Positions 9,881-20,997 of a stretch of 64,000 bases of DNA are shown here, piece after piece. The stretch is from NCBI GenBank assembly GCA_033065855.1, contig JAVXUO010001893.1, positions 1-64,000 of the forward strand. Direction: 5' to 3'. The translations under genes and the position numbers were made by a program. This stretch comes from Escallonia rubra. Its lineage: Eukaryota > Streptophyta > Magnoliopsida > Escalloniales > Escalloniaceae. The stretch's first letter is position 1. The number at the start of each line of letters is the position of its first letter. The notes below the pieces were generated by a model. It made no database searches and was not told where the DNA came from. It worked only from the letters and a program-made list of their open reading frames with translations.

Positions 9881-11227
9881 TCATTTTATACGAGTTCACC
9901 ATAGCAAACAGTATGAATGTAAACCGCCTTTGCTCATTGTATTATAGAATTATATTTAGCTTGATTAGGAGTAGGAGTACAATAAATAGGATTAGTTGTA
10001 ACTCAAATAGCACTAAAAAGTCCTAATACTTTAGGCCAAAAGAATTATGAAAATATATTCAAGTCTTTACATATCATTTGGGATAAGTCGGTATATGCAC
10101 ACTCTCCTAAATGCCAATGCCAAATCTTTCAAAAAATTGAGAATACGGTTTACAGGTAGTCCCGTCACCGTCAGGACCAGGCACGCTCGCGTATTGTAAT
10201 ATATATAAACTTATTGACGACACGTGTCAAAGCGTTTTACAACTAAGCACACATTAGTAATTTTAAAGAGTAAAAAAATTGTACCAATTCAGCTTAAGCG
10301 AAAAATTAGGGTGAAAAATTAACCATGCATTAAGCTGATTCTTTTCATTTCATATGTAACATCGTCCCGGTGAGCTCACGTCCCAGCCGTTAACGGGTAT
10401 CAATCCATCGTCAAAGTGGTTCAACTACAGAAGAAAAGTGAATTTATTCCCTACGTGCATAGTAAAATGTTATAATTAATAGACATACATGCCTACTACG
10501 TAAGGATACGCGAGCCCGTTAGATTCCGAGAACGCAAATACCCAGCACCCAAACCCAATGTCAGATGAAAATACAGACTGTCAAACAAACAAGATCTTTT
10601 GATGATTTTAGGGTGGAAAACACTGTTTTTAGGTCCATCTGGGTGCAAATAAGCCTTGCAAGTAAAACTAAAACCTGGAGGCATAATGAATGAATACCGC
10701 CTGAGTGAATTTTTCCACACTGCTTTCTCTTTGCAAAATAAATGTTATAGTAAATTATAAAAACTGATACTGACGTATCATTTATTATGGCTGACACTCT
10801 ATTTTTGTTGTTCAAAATATTACAAGTGCTTACAAAGTATGTAGAAAATGTCACTGAATATAGTTAGGGAGAAGTTACACTTCACTCCGGCAAAAGAAAT
10901 GTCATATTGGTTTCGGCGCTAATATCACTTCTTTTTTCTTTTTGCTTATGATATCATTAACTGTTGTAGGGTTCTTAGAAGAGCTTTCTTATGTTTCCTT
11001 TCCAGCATAAAGTGCCACTAAGATCCAAGTACAACAGCACGAAATTCACTCTTCTATAATGAAGAGTAAAAAAGGTTCGCTAATATAACTCTACAATTTA
11101 ATGCATGTAGAAAAAAAGTCAAAATAAGTTTTGACCAACCCGTTTGTTGTTGTGTGGCCCTATTTGCATTTCTTAGCAAGGACCGCTTTCTTAATTGCTA
11201 ATAAATAACCCTACAAGACAAGACTTT
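9881..11227. other. intergenic; isolated G-box and TATA-like motif
   Basis: AT-rich sequence with no recognisable gene. A perfect 10-bp palindromic G-box/ABRE core, GACACGTGTC, is at 10219-10228. TATATATAAA lies at 10200-10209, an order that would suit minus-strand transcription, but no gene is evident to the left. Short minus-strand frames at 10496-10854 show no domain. Confidence 0.35.
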
Positions 11228-11713
11228 GGTAGCGTTTGAAATCACTTCCAGTGTTATTTTTTTATTTTAAAAAATATAAAAATCAAAACCAGTTTAGTTT
11301 TTATTTTTTACAAAAATAAGTTGGTGTTTGATTATCAAGTTTTTTTTTTAGTTTTTTTTTATTACTCAGTTTTTATTTTGAGTTTTTTCTTTGTGGTAGT
11401 TTGCGGTGGCGGTGGCCTGCTGGATGGTAGGCCTGCAGCGGTCGCCAGCGGCAGGCAGTGGCTGGCCAGCGAGCTGCGGTGGCTGATGGTGGTGGCCAGC
11501 GGTGGCGGTGGGAGGGTGGTGGTGGTCTCAAAATAAAAATCAAAACTGAAAACCCAAAACTCCTAAATGAGAGTTTTCATAAACAGCTCTGTTTTAAAAA
11601 CTGGTTTTCAACACTGAAGAAAAAAAACGAAAATTGTGTGTCGAAAGCGTTTTTTTCTATAGTTTACAAAACTGGAGAAAAAATTGAAAACGAAAAGAAA
11701 ATCAAACAGAGCC
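11228..11713 (-). mobile_element. Tourist-like MITE with GC-rich core, copy 1
   Basis: Ends are GGTAGCGTTTGAAATCAC on the left and AATCAAACAGAGCC on the right. The whole element is the mirror image of 13567-14104. The two share AT-rich arms (CTCAAAATAAAAATCAAAACTG) around a GC-rich GGTGGCGGTGG core. No clean target duplication is visible for this copy. The frames through the core are low-complexity and unlikely to be genes. Confidence 0.7.
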
Positions 11714-11812
11714 GAATCGTTTTCTCTGAGTCTTTTCTTGCTTAATGGGTGGAAAAAGTGCAAATTAGTTTATCTATTGTCTCGTCTTTTCCTTCACTCA
11801 CCCTCATCTGCT

Positions 11813-11878
11813 ATGGCTTCTTCAATTATCGAGTCGTCCAACTTGGATGAAGAACTAGCTATTGAGAGATGTGGGCAC
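11813..11878 (+). CDS. possible 5' coding fragment interrupted by an LTR insertion
   Basis: ATG opens a 22-codon frame (MASSIIESSNLDEELAIERC-GH) that runs to the base before the LTR at 11879, preceded by a CT-rich leader. It could be a first exon disrupted by the retroelement. No continuation was found on the far side, and I do not recognise the peptide. Confidence 0.2.
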
Positions 11879-12169
11879 TGAAGGAATAAGATACTGATGA
11901 AAGCTCCTTGCATCTTGATTAGATGATAACGATCTCTGTAAAAACTCAGGAGGCAAGATATGTATAATTATGAACAAGAGAATATGATTGTAGTTGAGGT
12001 GGGTTTTCTCTAAGAACTTGATTTTTTGGGTATACAGAAGTGCATAAACGATGTGGAGATAATGGCTCTTTATAGAGAGAAAATCTTATCTAAAAAAAAT
12101 AACCGTTGAAGTCATGGAGCATGTCTCCAGATTTTTAGAGTCCACTATCTCACTATCACTTCAACCTCA
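11879..12169 (-). repeat. LTR (3' LTR of the gag-only Copia)
   Basis: TG...CA ends. It is closely similar over its full length to 13204-13495. Both include GGAGGCAAGATAT and GAGCATGTCTCCAG blocks. Confidence 0.8.
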
Positions 12170-12611
12170 ACTCCCTATAGTCAACAAATGCTAAAATATC
12201 TCTGGAAGTTTTATCCATAATCAACCAACGGGTGCCATTGTACGTTTCAATCAAAAGTTGGATGTAAGTGTTGGAAGCAGTGCCATAAGCTTCAGTGACC
12301 GCATCCAACATTTCTTTAACAGTTTTATATTCCTCATAAATTAATTCTAAGTCTGGTTCCATAAAAGTCAACAAGGTCTATCTAGCCAATTTGTCATTTT
12401 CAGCAAAACGATCAAAAGCCTCTCTAGCAGCCTCCCCAGCTCTAAGAGGTGGTTCTTTAGGGTAAGGCACATCTAGCACATATTCAACTTTGTCTTGGAA
12501 TAAGATGTGCCTAATTCTACGTTTCCAGGTTGAGAAATTATTCCCATTGAGCTTTTCAGTTTTGCTAAGTTCAACACTAGCAGCCTTAGAAGCCATATGC
12601 AATTTCACCAA
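12156..12611 (-). pseudogene. Copia gag, shortened
   Basis: On the minus strand the frame starts MVKLHMASKAAS and contains KLNGNNFSTWKRRIRHIL, the N-terminal Copia gag motif. After one stop near 12375 it continues in gag-like sequence (LELIYEEYKTVKEMLDAV) to 12156, with its last residues reaching the polypurine tract and LTR edge. About 150 codons in all. The gag C-terminus and zinc knuckle are missing, so it cannot be a normal gag. Confidence 0.75.
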
Positions 12612-13203
12612 ATTAAGACAAGACTGAAAATTACGGTGAGTAAATAACTGACAAGAAATTCATTTGAATAATTTTACCAATTTGAGTGGTTTCTGATCAA
12701 GGGCTTCAATATGATTCCCGCCCTTGGTGATTTGGTTGAAGATTGCAATTGAAAAAGAAAGCTGCCACTGCAACAATCTTGCCTAATCAAAGCATTTCTT
12801 TGAAGACCCAGCAATTTTTGAATGACGAACTGAATTCGGTTTGACAGTATCCACACAAAGTAACAAACTCAACCGAATTAACAAACTTTTTGAACTTGAT
12901 ATTTCCTGAAACAAAGCCTTTTCAATCTCTCGGTATCGCACCACGCCAACGGCCAAAAGATGAAGAGAACGTAACTTTCACCGCTTCAAGTAAAGAAGAC
13001 AAAACAAATATGTAAGCAGTATTGCTTGAGGCAAGATTTGGATTTTTCAATGCAAAATGGTGGCTTTGATTTGTTCTCAGCAGATTGCACGAATCTGTGA
13101 GATGTTTGGAAAAGAGACTGGTGGGTATGATATGGTGTATGTTAGATGCGCCAAAGACGTGAAAAATACCAAGGCCAAAAATTAATTCGGGCTTTGATAC
13201 CAC

Positions 13204-13495
13204 TGAAGGAATAAGATACCGATGAAAGCTCATTACATCTTGATTAGATGATAAAGATCTCTACAAAAACTCAGGAGGCAAGATATATATAATTATGAAC
13301 AAGAGAATATGACTGTAGTTGAGGTGGGTTTTCTCCGAGAACTGGATTTTTTGGGTTTACAGAAATGCATATACGATGTGGAGATAGTGGCTCTTTATAG
13401 AGAGATAAATTTTATCTCTAAAAACTAACTGTTGAAGTCATGGAGCATGTCTCCAGATTTTTAGAGTCCACTATCTCACTATCACTTCAACCTCA
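13204..13495 (-). repeat. LTR (5' LTR of the gag-only Copia)
   Basis: Pair of 11879-12169. The primer binding site is immediately adjacent on its internal side (13190-13203). Confidence 0.8.
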
Positions 13496-13566
13496 ACTCC
13501 CTACAGTCAACAAAGGCTAAAATATCTTTGGCAGTTTTATCCATAATCAACCAACTGGTTGACTAA

Positions 13567-14104
13567 GGCTCTGTTTGATTGGGTTTTCGTTTTTAGTTTT
13601 TTCTACAGTTTTGTAAACTGGAGTGAAAAAACGTGTTTGGCACACAATTTTCGTTTTTGTTTTCTTTCAGTTTTGAATACCAATTTTTAAAACAGGGCTG
13701 TTTTTTAAAACTCCCATTTAAGAGTTTAGGGTTTTTAGTTTTGATTTTTATTTTGAGACCACCACCACCCTCCCACTGCCACAACCACCACCTGCGGCAG
13801 GCCACTGTCGGTGCCCGCCGACGGCGCTGCGGTGGCCATCGCCGACGACAGCCGCCGGTAGCCACCGCCGGCCACCTTGCCAACCACTACCACACCCCCA
13901 CCACCGCAAACCACCGCAAACCACCACAAAAGAAAACCTCAAAATAAAAACTGGGTAATCAAACACCCAAAAGAAAAAACTCAAAATAAAAAACTGGGTA
14001 ATCAAACACCCATTTCTTTATGTAAAAAATAAAAACTAAACTGGTTTTGGTTTTTATTTTTTTGGAAACAGAAATCAAAACTGAAAGTGATTTCAAATGC
14101 TACC
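13567..14104 (+). mobile_element. Tourist-like (PIF/Harbinger) MITE with GC-rich core, copy 2
   Basis: Termini GGCTCTGTTTGATT and CAAATGCTACC are flanked by TAA at 13564-13566 and 14105-14107, the usual 3-bp Harbinger duplication. It is inverted relative to 11228-11713. The core at 13760-13930 is GC-rich (CCACCACC/GCCGCCGG) and gives long but low-complexity frames on both strands, which I do not call as genes. Confidence 0.75.
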
Positions 14105-14289
14105 TAAGCCTTTCCCTTTTCATCACATTATTCTAGTTAAATTACCCAAAATTAACTAGACATAATTAAAATTATAATTAGCACATGGGAATTATTTTAT
14201 CCTATGGTTTGAGGCTAATTTATCCTTCAAACCATGGCTTTAATTCGTATGGCTTATAGCCACATAATCCAACGTGCACCTTGTCTCCA

Positions 14290-17200
14290 TTGATCCAAAT
14301 CTTCTTCGGATCCAATCTTAGAAATGGGCCAACACTCTAATGTGGATTCTCTTGCCTTTCCAAAATCCCTAATCCAACAAATCCTCAATCAATTCTGGAA
14401 AATCAGGGGTCAGTTGAGGTGGAAGCAATTGGAGAATTATTTTCTTTTCACTTCTCAAATGAATTGGACATGGAATGTTTGTTGTTTGACGGGCCATGGA
14501 ATATTCATGGTACCCTGCTAGTGTTAGTTAAATGGGTTCGTTTCTAGTGTTTATCTCGGCTTGATTTTTCTACCGTCGACCTTTGAGTTAGAATCAACGA
14601 TGTTCCAGCCGAGATGTTCTATTATGAAATTGTTGGCCAAATCGGCAGCTTCTTCGAAGAAGTAATGGCTGATGATTTTTATCCTTGGGGTTGTGCTTGA
14701 TCAACCCTTTGGCACTCCATGAGAAATTTGAGTTGGAATTGTGGAAGCTTGGGTCAACACTCCACAGTCGGGATTTTAACTAAGTTGATCCATGTTCATA
14801 ACCCTGACATTATCTTCCTTATGGAAACTAAACTTCTTTCTTGTAATATTTCCTGCATCTTTCGTAAATTGGTGTTTATTGAGTTGGTTGTGGTTGAATC
14901 GGAGGGACATAGTGGGGGTTTATGGCTACGAGGTTTATAGGCTTCTGCTATCACTGTCTTGTCTTACGACAAACACCTTATTCTGATTTCGCTTCTTTCT
15001 CGGTCTAGAGAGTTAGTATATTATGGTTTCATTTACGGTCACCCTATGGTTCAACATCGTTTTGACACTTGGCTGCACATTTAGGCAATTTTAGATCTTC
15101 TCTTAGGTCCTCTGTGCCTATGCGGTGACTTTAACCAAGTTTTGTCCTCTCATGAAATAATGGATCGCACACTAATCACTTCCCTGGTGCAAATTGGTTT
15201 AGAGCTTTTCTTGAGAATTTTGCTCTATCAGATATTGGTTGGAACGGCTCACCTTTTACTTGGATGCGTGGTTATCCTGAATCAGGATTTGTAATGGAAA
15301 AATTAGATAGGGTCATGGCTAATCTTGATTGGATTTTGCTCTTTCTATCCAATATTGCTAGTAACCAAGTTGTTTTTCGCTCTGACCATGCTCCTATCTT
15401 ATGTGATGACAACCCTCTTTCTTTACATTTTCCAAAACCCTAACTCTTTGAAGCGTTCTGGCTCCATCATCCTCACTGTTTACATATTCTCTGTTGGGTT
15501 TGGAATACCCTTCCCTTAGGTTCTCCCTTATTCCAATTCATGTCTTGTTCAAGCAAGGCAATGCAACTTCTCATCTCTTGGAATTTTGAGAACTCATCGA
15601 GTTTAGCTGGGTGCATTCAATCTATTCAAAACCTCATTTCCTCACTGTTCTCTCATAGCATCTCTTCTGACTTTCAATATTCCCAAATTTTCCACCTTTA
15701 TCGTCATTTAAATCTTCTTCTTCTTTATGAAGAAACTTTTTGGGCTCAACGTTTAAAGAGTCTTTGGCTAAACCTTGGTGACAAAAATACAAAAAAAATT
15801 CATGCCTCCACTATTATCCGTCGTAAACAAAATTTTATCTCTTCTTTGAAAGACAGTCATGGCATCATTCAGTCTGATGAGGTACTCATCCGAAAGACTT
15901 TGGTGGAATATTTTTCAGCTTTTGTTTTCATCTTCTACTTCTAGTTTATACCCTCATTCTTTTCCTTCCGAGCTTCATTCTATCAACTCTGATTAAATAC
16001 TTCATCTGAATCAGCCTTTTTCTGAAAGTGAGATTAAAATAACAGCTTTCCAAATCAAAGGATTCAAATCTCCCGGTCCTGATGGGTTGCCTGCAGTTGT
16101 CTATCACAAGTGTTGGCATATTTGGGGGCCACTTGAGACTCGAGGTGCTCTTTCCTTTCTGAATTCGGGTCATACGCTGAGGGTAGTTAATAGCACCTTC
16201 TTAACGCTGATCCTAAAAATACCGATCCTAGAACCAGCCTCTGACTTCCGACCTATCAGTCTTTGTAATGTTATTTACAAAATTATTACCAAAGTACTAG
16301 TATCAAGATTATCCTATGTTATGGCCTCCCTTATCTTTCCTTTCCAAAATTCTTTTGTGGCCGTTCGATGCCTTTCAGATAACATCATCTTAGCACAAGA
16401 ACTTACTCATTGCGTTGCTAAAAACTGAAAAGGTAAAGATGTGCTCATTGGTCTTAAATTGGATTTGAGTAAGGCTTTCGACAGATGACACTGGGATTTT
16501 ATCAATCAGGTTTTGCAAGCTATGTATTTTCCTCCGAATTGGGTTAGACTTTTCATGCAATGCGTGACGACGATGACTTATAATTACTTGTAAATGGTGC
16601 GCTCACACCTTGCTTTACTCCCATGTGTGGCATTCGTCAGGGTGACCCGCTCTCACATTTTTTTTCATTCTTTGCTCTGAAGTTCTTTCCCCTTTCATGC
16701 TCTCGGCAGAACATCGAGGTTTGATATCAGGGATTAAAGCGGGACGTCGATCCCCTCTTATTTCACACCTCATGTATGCTGGTGATATTTTTCTTTTCCT
16801 TAAATTCAATCAAAATCCTTTCCAAGAAGTCTTAGAGCTCTCTTTTATCCTAAACAGTTATTGTGAGATTTCTGGTCAACAGATTAGTTGGCTTAAGTGA
16901 AGCCTGTCCATTAGTCCTAATGCCTTTGCTAAAACCGGAGCAAAAATTAAATGTGCCCTTGCCTTTCATTCTCAGTTTACGTTTGGCAAATACCTATGTA
17001 TTCAGCTTGATGTATCAACTAATCTGAGGCTTTTGTTCTCAGGTGTGATCCAAAAAGTTCAGGACCTATGCGCTCATTGGTTGTGTTTACTGTTAAAGAA
17101 AGATGGTCGTGCTACTCTAATCCAATATGTTCTATCCTCCCTATTAATTCATTACATGTCAGTTTAGAAATTTCCAGTTTACATTTCTAAACAGTTGGAC

Positions 17201-19088
17201 ACAAATCTCGCTAGATTTTGGTGGTCTGGAGAAGCTTCTCAAAAATTTATCCATTGGATTTCTTGAACTGTTCTTTGCCTCCGTAAATACCTCGGTGGTC
17301 TGGGATGCCATGATTTCAGATCCTTCAATGAAGCTTTACTCGATATACAAGCATGGAAATTTTGGTCTTTGCCTTGGTGTTTGATAGCTCAGGTGCTCAA
17401 AGGTCACTATTTCCAACAACAAGCCTTCCTTCAATCCGCAAATTCTCGTAACAGCTCATGGGTCTGGAAAAGCATATTAGTGGGACATAGAGTTTTAGAA
17501 CAAGGTCTACAACGGAATAATGGGAATGAAAGAGATATTTCCATCTGGATGGACTGGTGGTTGCCCAATGTTCCGCCTTCTATCTTGGTTACGTACTGTA
17601 ATACTACTAATTATTATTGGCGTGTGGCTGACCTACTCTCTCCACATTTGTAGATTTGAGACACCCACCGAATCCTTTCCACCTTTCCTATTGATTTAGC
17701 CACTCGTATTTTTCGCATCCATCTTCCTCCCTAACTCTCCTCTGATGAAGCCTTTTGGTCTTTCACTAATCATGTTTCTCTGTGTTAGCCACTTATCATT
17801 TTCTTATCGGTCATCCAAAAAATTCTCTCCATCTTCATAATTCTATTCCCCTTAAACTTTGGTGTCGTCTTTGGAAACTACTATTGCCAGGAAAAAAATT
17901 AATTTTTTTCTCTAGCAATTTCTGCATAACCGTCTTGCCCTTCGTTCTGAACTTCTTAAACGAAAGTGTCTCTTGAATGGTCTATCACATTAGGGCTGAA
18001 ACTCAGGATCATCTCATTTTTGAATGTCCTTTTGTGAGAGATATTTGGCTACACCCCTTCATTCATCCTACTTTCCTTGAATCAAGCCATGCTTTAAGCA
18101 GTGATTGGCTTTGTTCCTGGTTATCAAAGCCTATCTTTCATCATATTGCTAATTTTTGGCGCATTATCCGAATCTCTTTCCTTCTCTGGAATATCTGGAT
18201 TGGTCAAAATGAATTAGTATTTCATGATCATGATTTCAAACCTTCCCTCATACTTAGAAAATCCAACTTGATGTTACAATATTCTAGATTTTTTAACGTT
18301 TACCAACAAGGGCTTTGTAAGATTTTTAAGTCTATTCATGATAATTCACCACCTTTCATAGGCTTCAAGCATTTTGTCCCTCCGCTTTTCCCTTTATACT
18401 TTCCGTCCCAATATTCTTGTTTTACCATAATTGCGCCAATCACCTGTGTTTTAACAATTACAGAATGCCAAGTTGATAACAGGTTTGGTATAGGTTTGGT
18501 TTTGTTCAATTCCCTCTGGGTTCCTATTGGTTCCTTTGTTACATCAGTTACTCATTCTGACATTTACTCAGATGATGAGACTGCGCTCTCTTTTTCACTA
18601 CAATGGCTTGTTACTTTACGTTGTTTACATATCATACTTGTAATTGACCTCTTGATCTTACTAGCATGGCCTTTCAGCATGTACAATGTTATGATAGTTG
18701 GTTTGCGTCAACAGCCACATACAAATTTTTGCATTCAGTGCACATCGGAAGGGGTACGGAACGAGTTCATGCTCTTGCTTCCACCCTAGCCTCTTTTGCT
18801 CTTTGCCAAAGGCTTGGTTATCAGCAAGCATGGTTTAATAAGTCACAAGCTTTTGTTCCTTTTTTCTTGCATAGTCACTCTCAGCCGTAAGAGCTCTCCT
18901 CCTAATTTTTTAAGATCATCCTCACAACTTTTGTTTTTGTGTTTGTAGCCTTGTAGTTTATGGTTTTTTTATAGTTTGTTTTAAAGTTTGTATTTGCTTC
19001 AGCTGTTTGTTGTAAGACTATGTAAACACAGTTTAACTTTGTATTCTTTTCTTTAATGGTATATATTTTCTCGAAATTCCCAAAAAAA
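14290..19088 (+). mobile_element. L1-type LINE, decayed, near full length
   Basis: Order along the plus strand: an ORF1-like DUF4283 remnant (14324-14690), endonuclease (14719-15440), reverse transcriptase (16020-16900), a linker with WXWK-type motifs (17280-17650), zinc-finger and RNase H-like region (17977-18890). It ends in CGAAATTCCCAAAAAAA at ~19088. The 5' boundary is approximate and no target duplication was proven. Many stops and frameshifts make it inactive. Confidence 0.85.
14719..18890 (+). pseudogene. LINE ORF2 remnant: endonuclease, RT and RNase H
   Basis: The endonuclease start MRNLSWNCGSLGQHSTVGIL and the GDFNQVL motif (near 15125) fit the AP-type endonuclease. RT landmarks are KSPGPDGLP, DFRPISLCNVIYK, KLDLSKAFDR (followed by a stop) and GIRQGDPLS. 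The catalytic YADD is changed to YAGD (LMYAGDIF, near 16780). Downstream QDHLIFECPFVRDIW is the zf-RVT region and DDETALSFSLQWL is RNase H-like. Several stops and frame changes break it, so it cannot mobilise itself. Confidence 0.85.
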
Positions 19089-19117
19089 TTGCTAAATAAC
19101 ACTCTTATGTTCAACAT

Positions 19118-20300
19118 CACTAGAACAAAAATTGGATTTGGCGGCATTTCAAAGTGCCAAAACTAACAGGGTATTACAGGATATGTGACAATGCGGCACA
19201 TATAGCGAGGTGGTGCCCCACAACCCAATCCGCAATAGATGTTTTGCGGCACTTTGAAGTGATGTTGTAAAGTGAATGCAAGGCACTACGACGTGCTACA
19301 TAAAGGATTTGTTGTGGCAAACAAGAGTGCCGCTACTTCCAACCTTCTTATCACATACAAAAGCCTTTGTGGCACTACAAAGCACCGAGTAATTCGTACA
19401 AAGTAATATGTTTAAGTGCCCTAATAACAATATAATAGAACATTTAAGAGCGTCGCAATATAACTAATATATGACAAACTATGTGCCGAATTAGGGATTA
19501 GCTGTCACTTCTCGTGACACTTTTAACCGTTGGAACCGTCCTTTTAGTAAAGACTATCAGATCCAAATCCATATTCAATTTTCTACATGAATTAAATTTG
19601 TTCCGCACTCCTTATTGTTCAACAACATGTAACTTCCTCTTATTGCAATAGTAAAGACATATACATATAATCATTCTAAAGTCAAATATCTTATATATCG
19701 AATGCCAAAATACATACTTAAAGGCATGCTCTAGACTTAATACATGTCGAATCTTTCAAGGTAAAGTACTATTGTGCAAAACAGAAGTGCCGTTAGCCAT
19801 TTACTACCACTAATTACGAACCGCAAACATTAAAAATAGTCAATGTGTCACTGACATAAATTATTTTATGCCCAAATAAGATTCATCATTTGGCTACCTA
19901 TCAAAAGCTACCATGCATATTCTTCCACCGGCATTTAGGAAGAAAAAGTAGACACATGATCAAATTCTAACAATATTATTAATTCAAGAGTAAAGGGAAA
20001 ATTAACCAACTATCTACACATAAATTTTATCACCAACTATGTTAGCAAGAATAAGCATGCTCTTGCTACAAGCATTTTTTTCGTATACATCCAAATGTCA
20101 ACAAAGAAACTATATATCAAATATCAAACCTAGTAAAGCATTGTAGCAGCTACAACTTACGCTAACCATAATCTTAAACAACAAAGGGTTGTAGCACGTT
20201 GAGTTTCGTACGAACTGGGGCGTTAGGCTAGATTAGACGCCCCATGCAGAACATACCAATGCATGGACTAGTTATTGCCTATCAACATGTATAACATGCT
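19118..20300. mobile_element. left end and body of a second CACTA-type element, right end not found
   Basis: CACTAGAACAAAAATTGG at 19118 is a CACTA-like terminus. It is followed by many direct and inverted copies of GCGGCAC / GTGCCGC and AAGTGCC motifs to ~19460, typical of subterminal repeats. No partner terminus is seen before the LINE-like sequence at ~20300. The body is AT-rich and without recognisable coding. Confidence 0.55.
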
Positions 20301-20305
20301 TCCAT

Positions 20306-20990
20306 ATGATGGTAGTTTGGAAGGATGTGTACACCACAAAACATGAAGGAGGATTGGGTACTAAAACAAAGTTGCTATTACAAGATGAACAGCTCTGCCC
20401 CTCTGCTTGTGAGCAAACTTCGACTAAGATGAACATCATTCTCCAGCCATTGCATAGACCTCTCCTTCTTCTGGGAGACTTTAATCAAGTCTGTGATATT
20501 TCAGAAAAATCAGAACCAAATTCTTCTGTAATACCTTCCCCTCTTGGTTTTTATAGACTTTATCCAAAACCTAGGTCTGATTGACATCCACGGGACGAGA
20601 TCCACCTTTACCTGGACTAGCAATTAGAGGTAGACTGCACCTTTGAAGAACATTTGAAGAACCTGACAAAGGTGGTTAATTTTGGTTGGATAAATTTATT
20701 CCCCTAAGCTAATGTGTAGAACCTAGATATACAAGTCTCAAACCATGCCCATATCCTTCTCGACCTTTCCAGCCCCTGGTCTCTGGCTAGAATCCCTAAA
20801 AGTTTCCAAGCTTTTGGGCTTCTGCATCTTGCTTACGCCGATATCTTAAAAACATCATGGGACACAAGAATATTTGGATCCCCTCTCTTCCAGATTATTC
20901 AAAAGGAGAACTTCTCATGAAACCTATTCGCATTTGGTGCACCTAAATCTTTGGCAGTGCGACACCCTCAACCTTGGTGACACCACCCGC
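20306..20990 (+). pseudogene. second L1-type LINE, part 1 (endonuclease remnant)
   Basis: The translation includes RPLLLLGDFNQVCDISEKS (endonuclease), SNHAHILLDLSSPW and LNLGDTT, all matching positions in plant L1 ORF2. The first ~25 residues (WKDVYTTKHEGGLG) resemble a C-terminal LINE segment, so the start may be rearranged. It stops near 20990 where an LTR element begins. The same ORF2 resumes at ~26336. Confidence 0.65.
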
Positions 20991-20997
20991 GTTGAGT

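Larger units (their letters stand above)
11879..13495 (-). mobile_element. compact gag-only Copia LTR retrotransposon (TR-GAG-like), minus strand
   Basis: The LTRs are 11879-12169 and 13204-13495 (291 and 292 bp), each TGAAGGAATAAG...CTTCAACCTCA on the plus strand. Next to the right LTR the minus strand reads GTGGTATCAAAGCC, a primer binding site for initiator Met-tRNA. Next to the left LTR a minus-strand GACTATAGGGAGT could be the polypurine tract. The internal region is 1,034 bp and holds only a shortened gag. No protease, integrase or RT is seen. The same polypurine tract plus gag tail recurs beyond the right LTR (13496-13555), suggesting a tandem array sharing an LTR. Confidence 0.8.

Noticed and set aside
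13593-14005. Gly/Trp- and Pro-rich frames in a GC-rich block
   Set aside because: Low-complexity core of a MITE, mirrored in the other copy.
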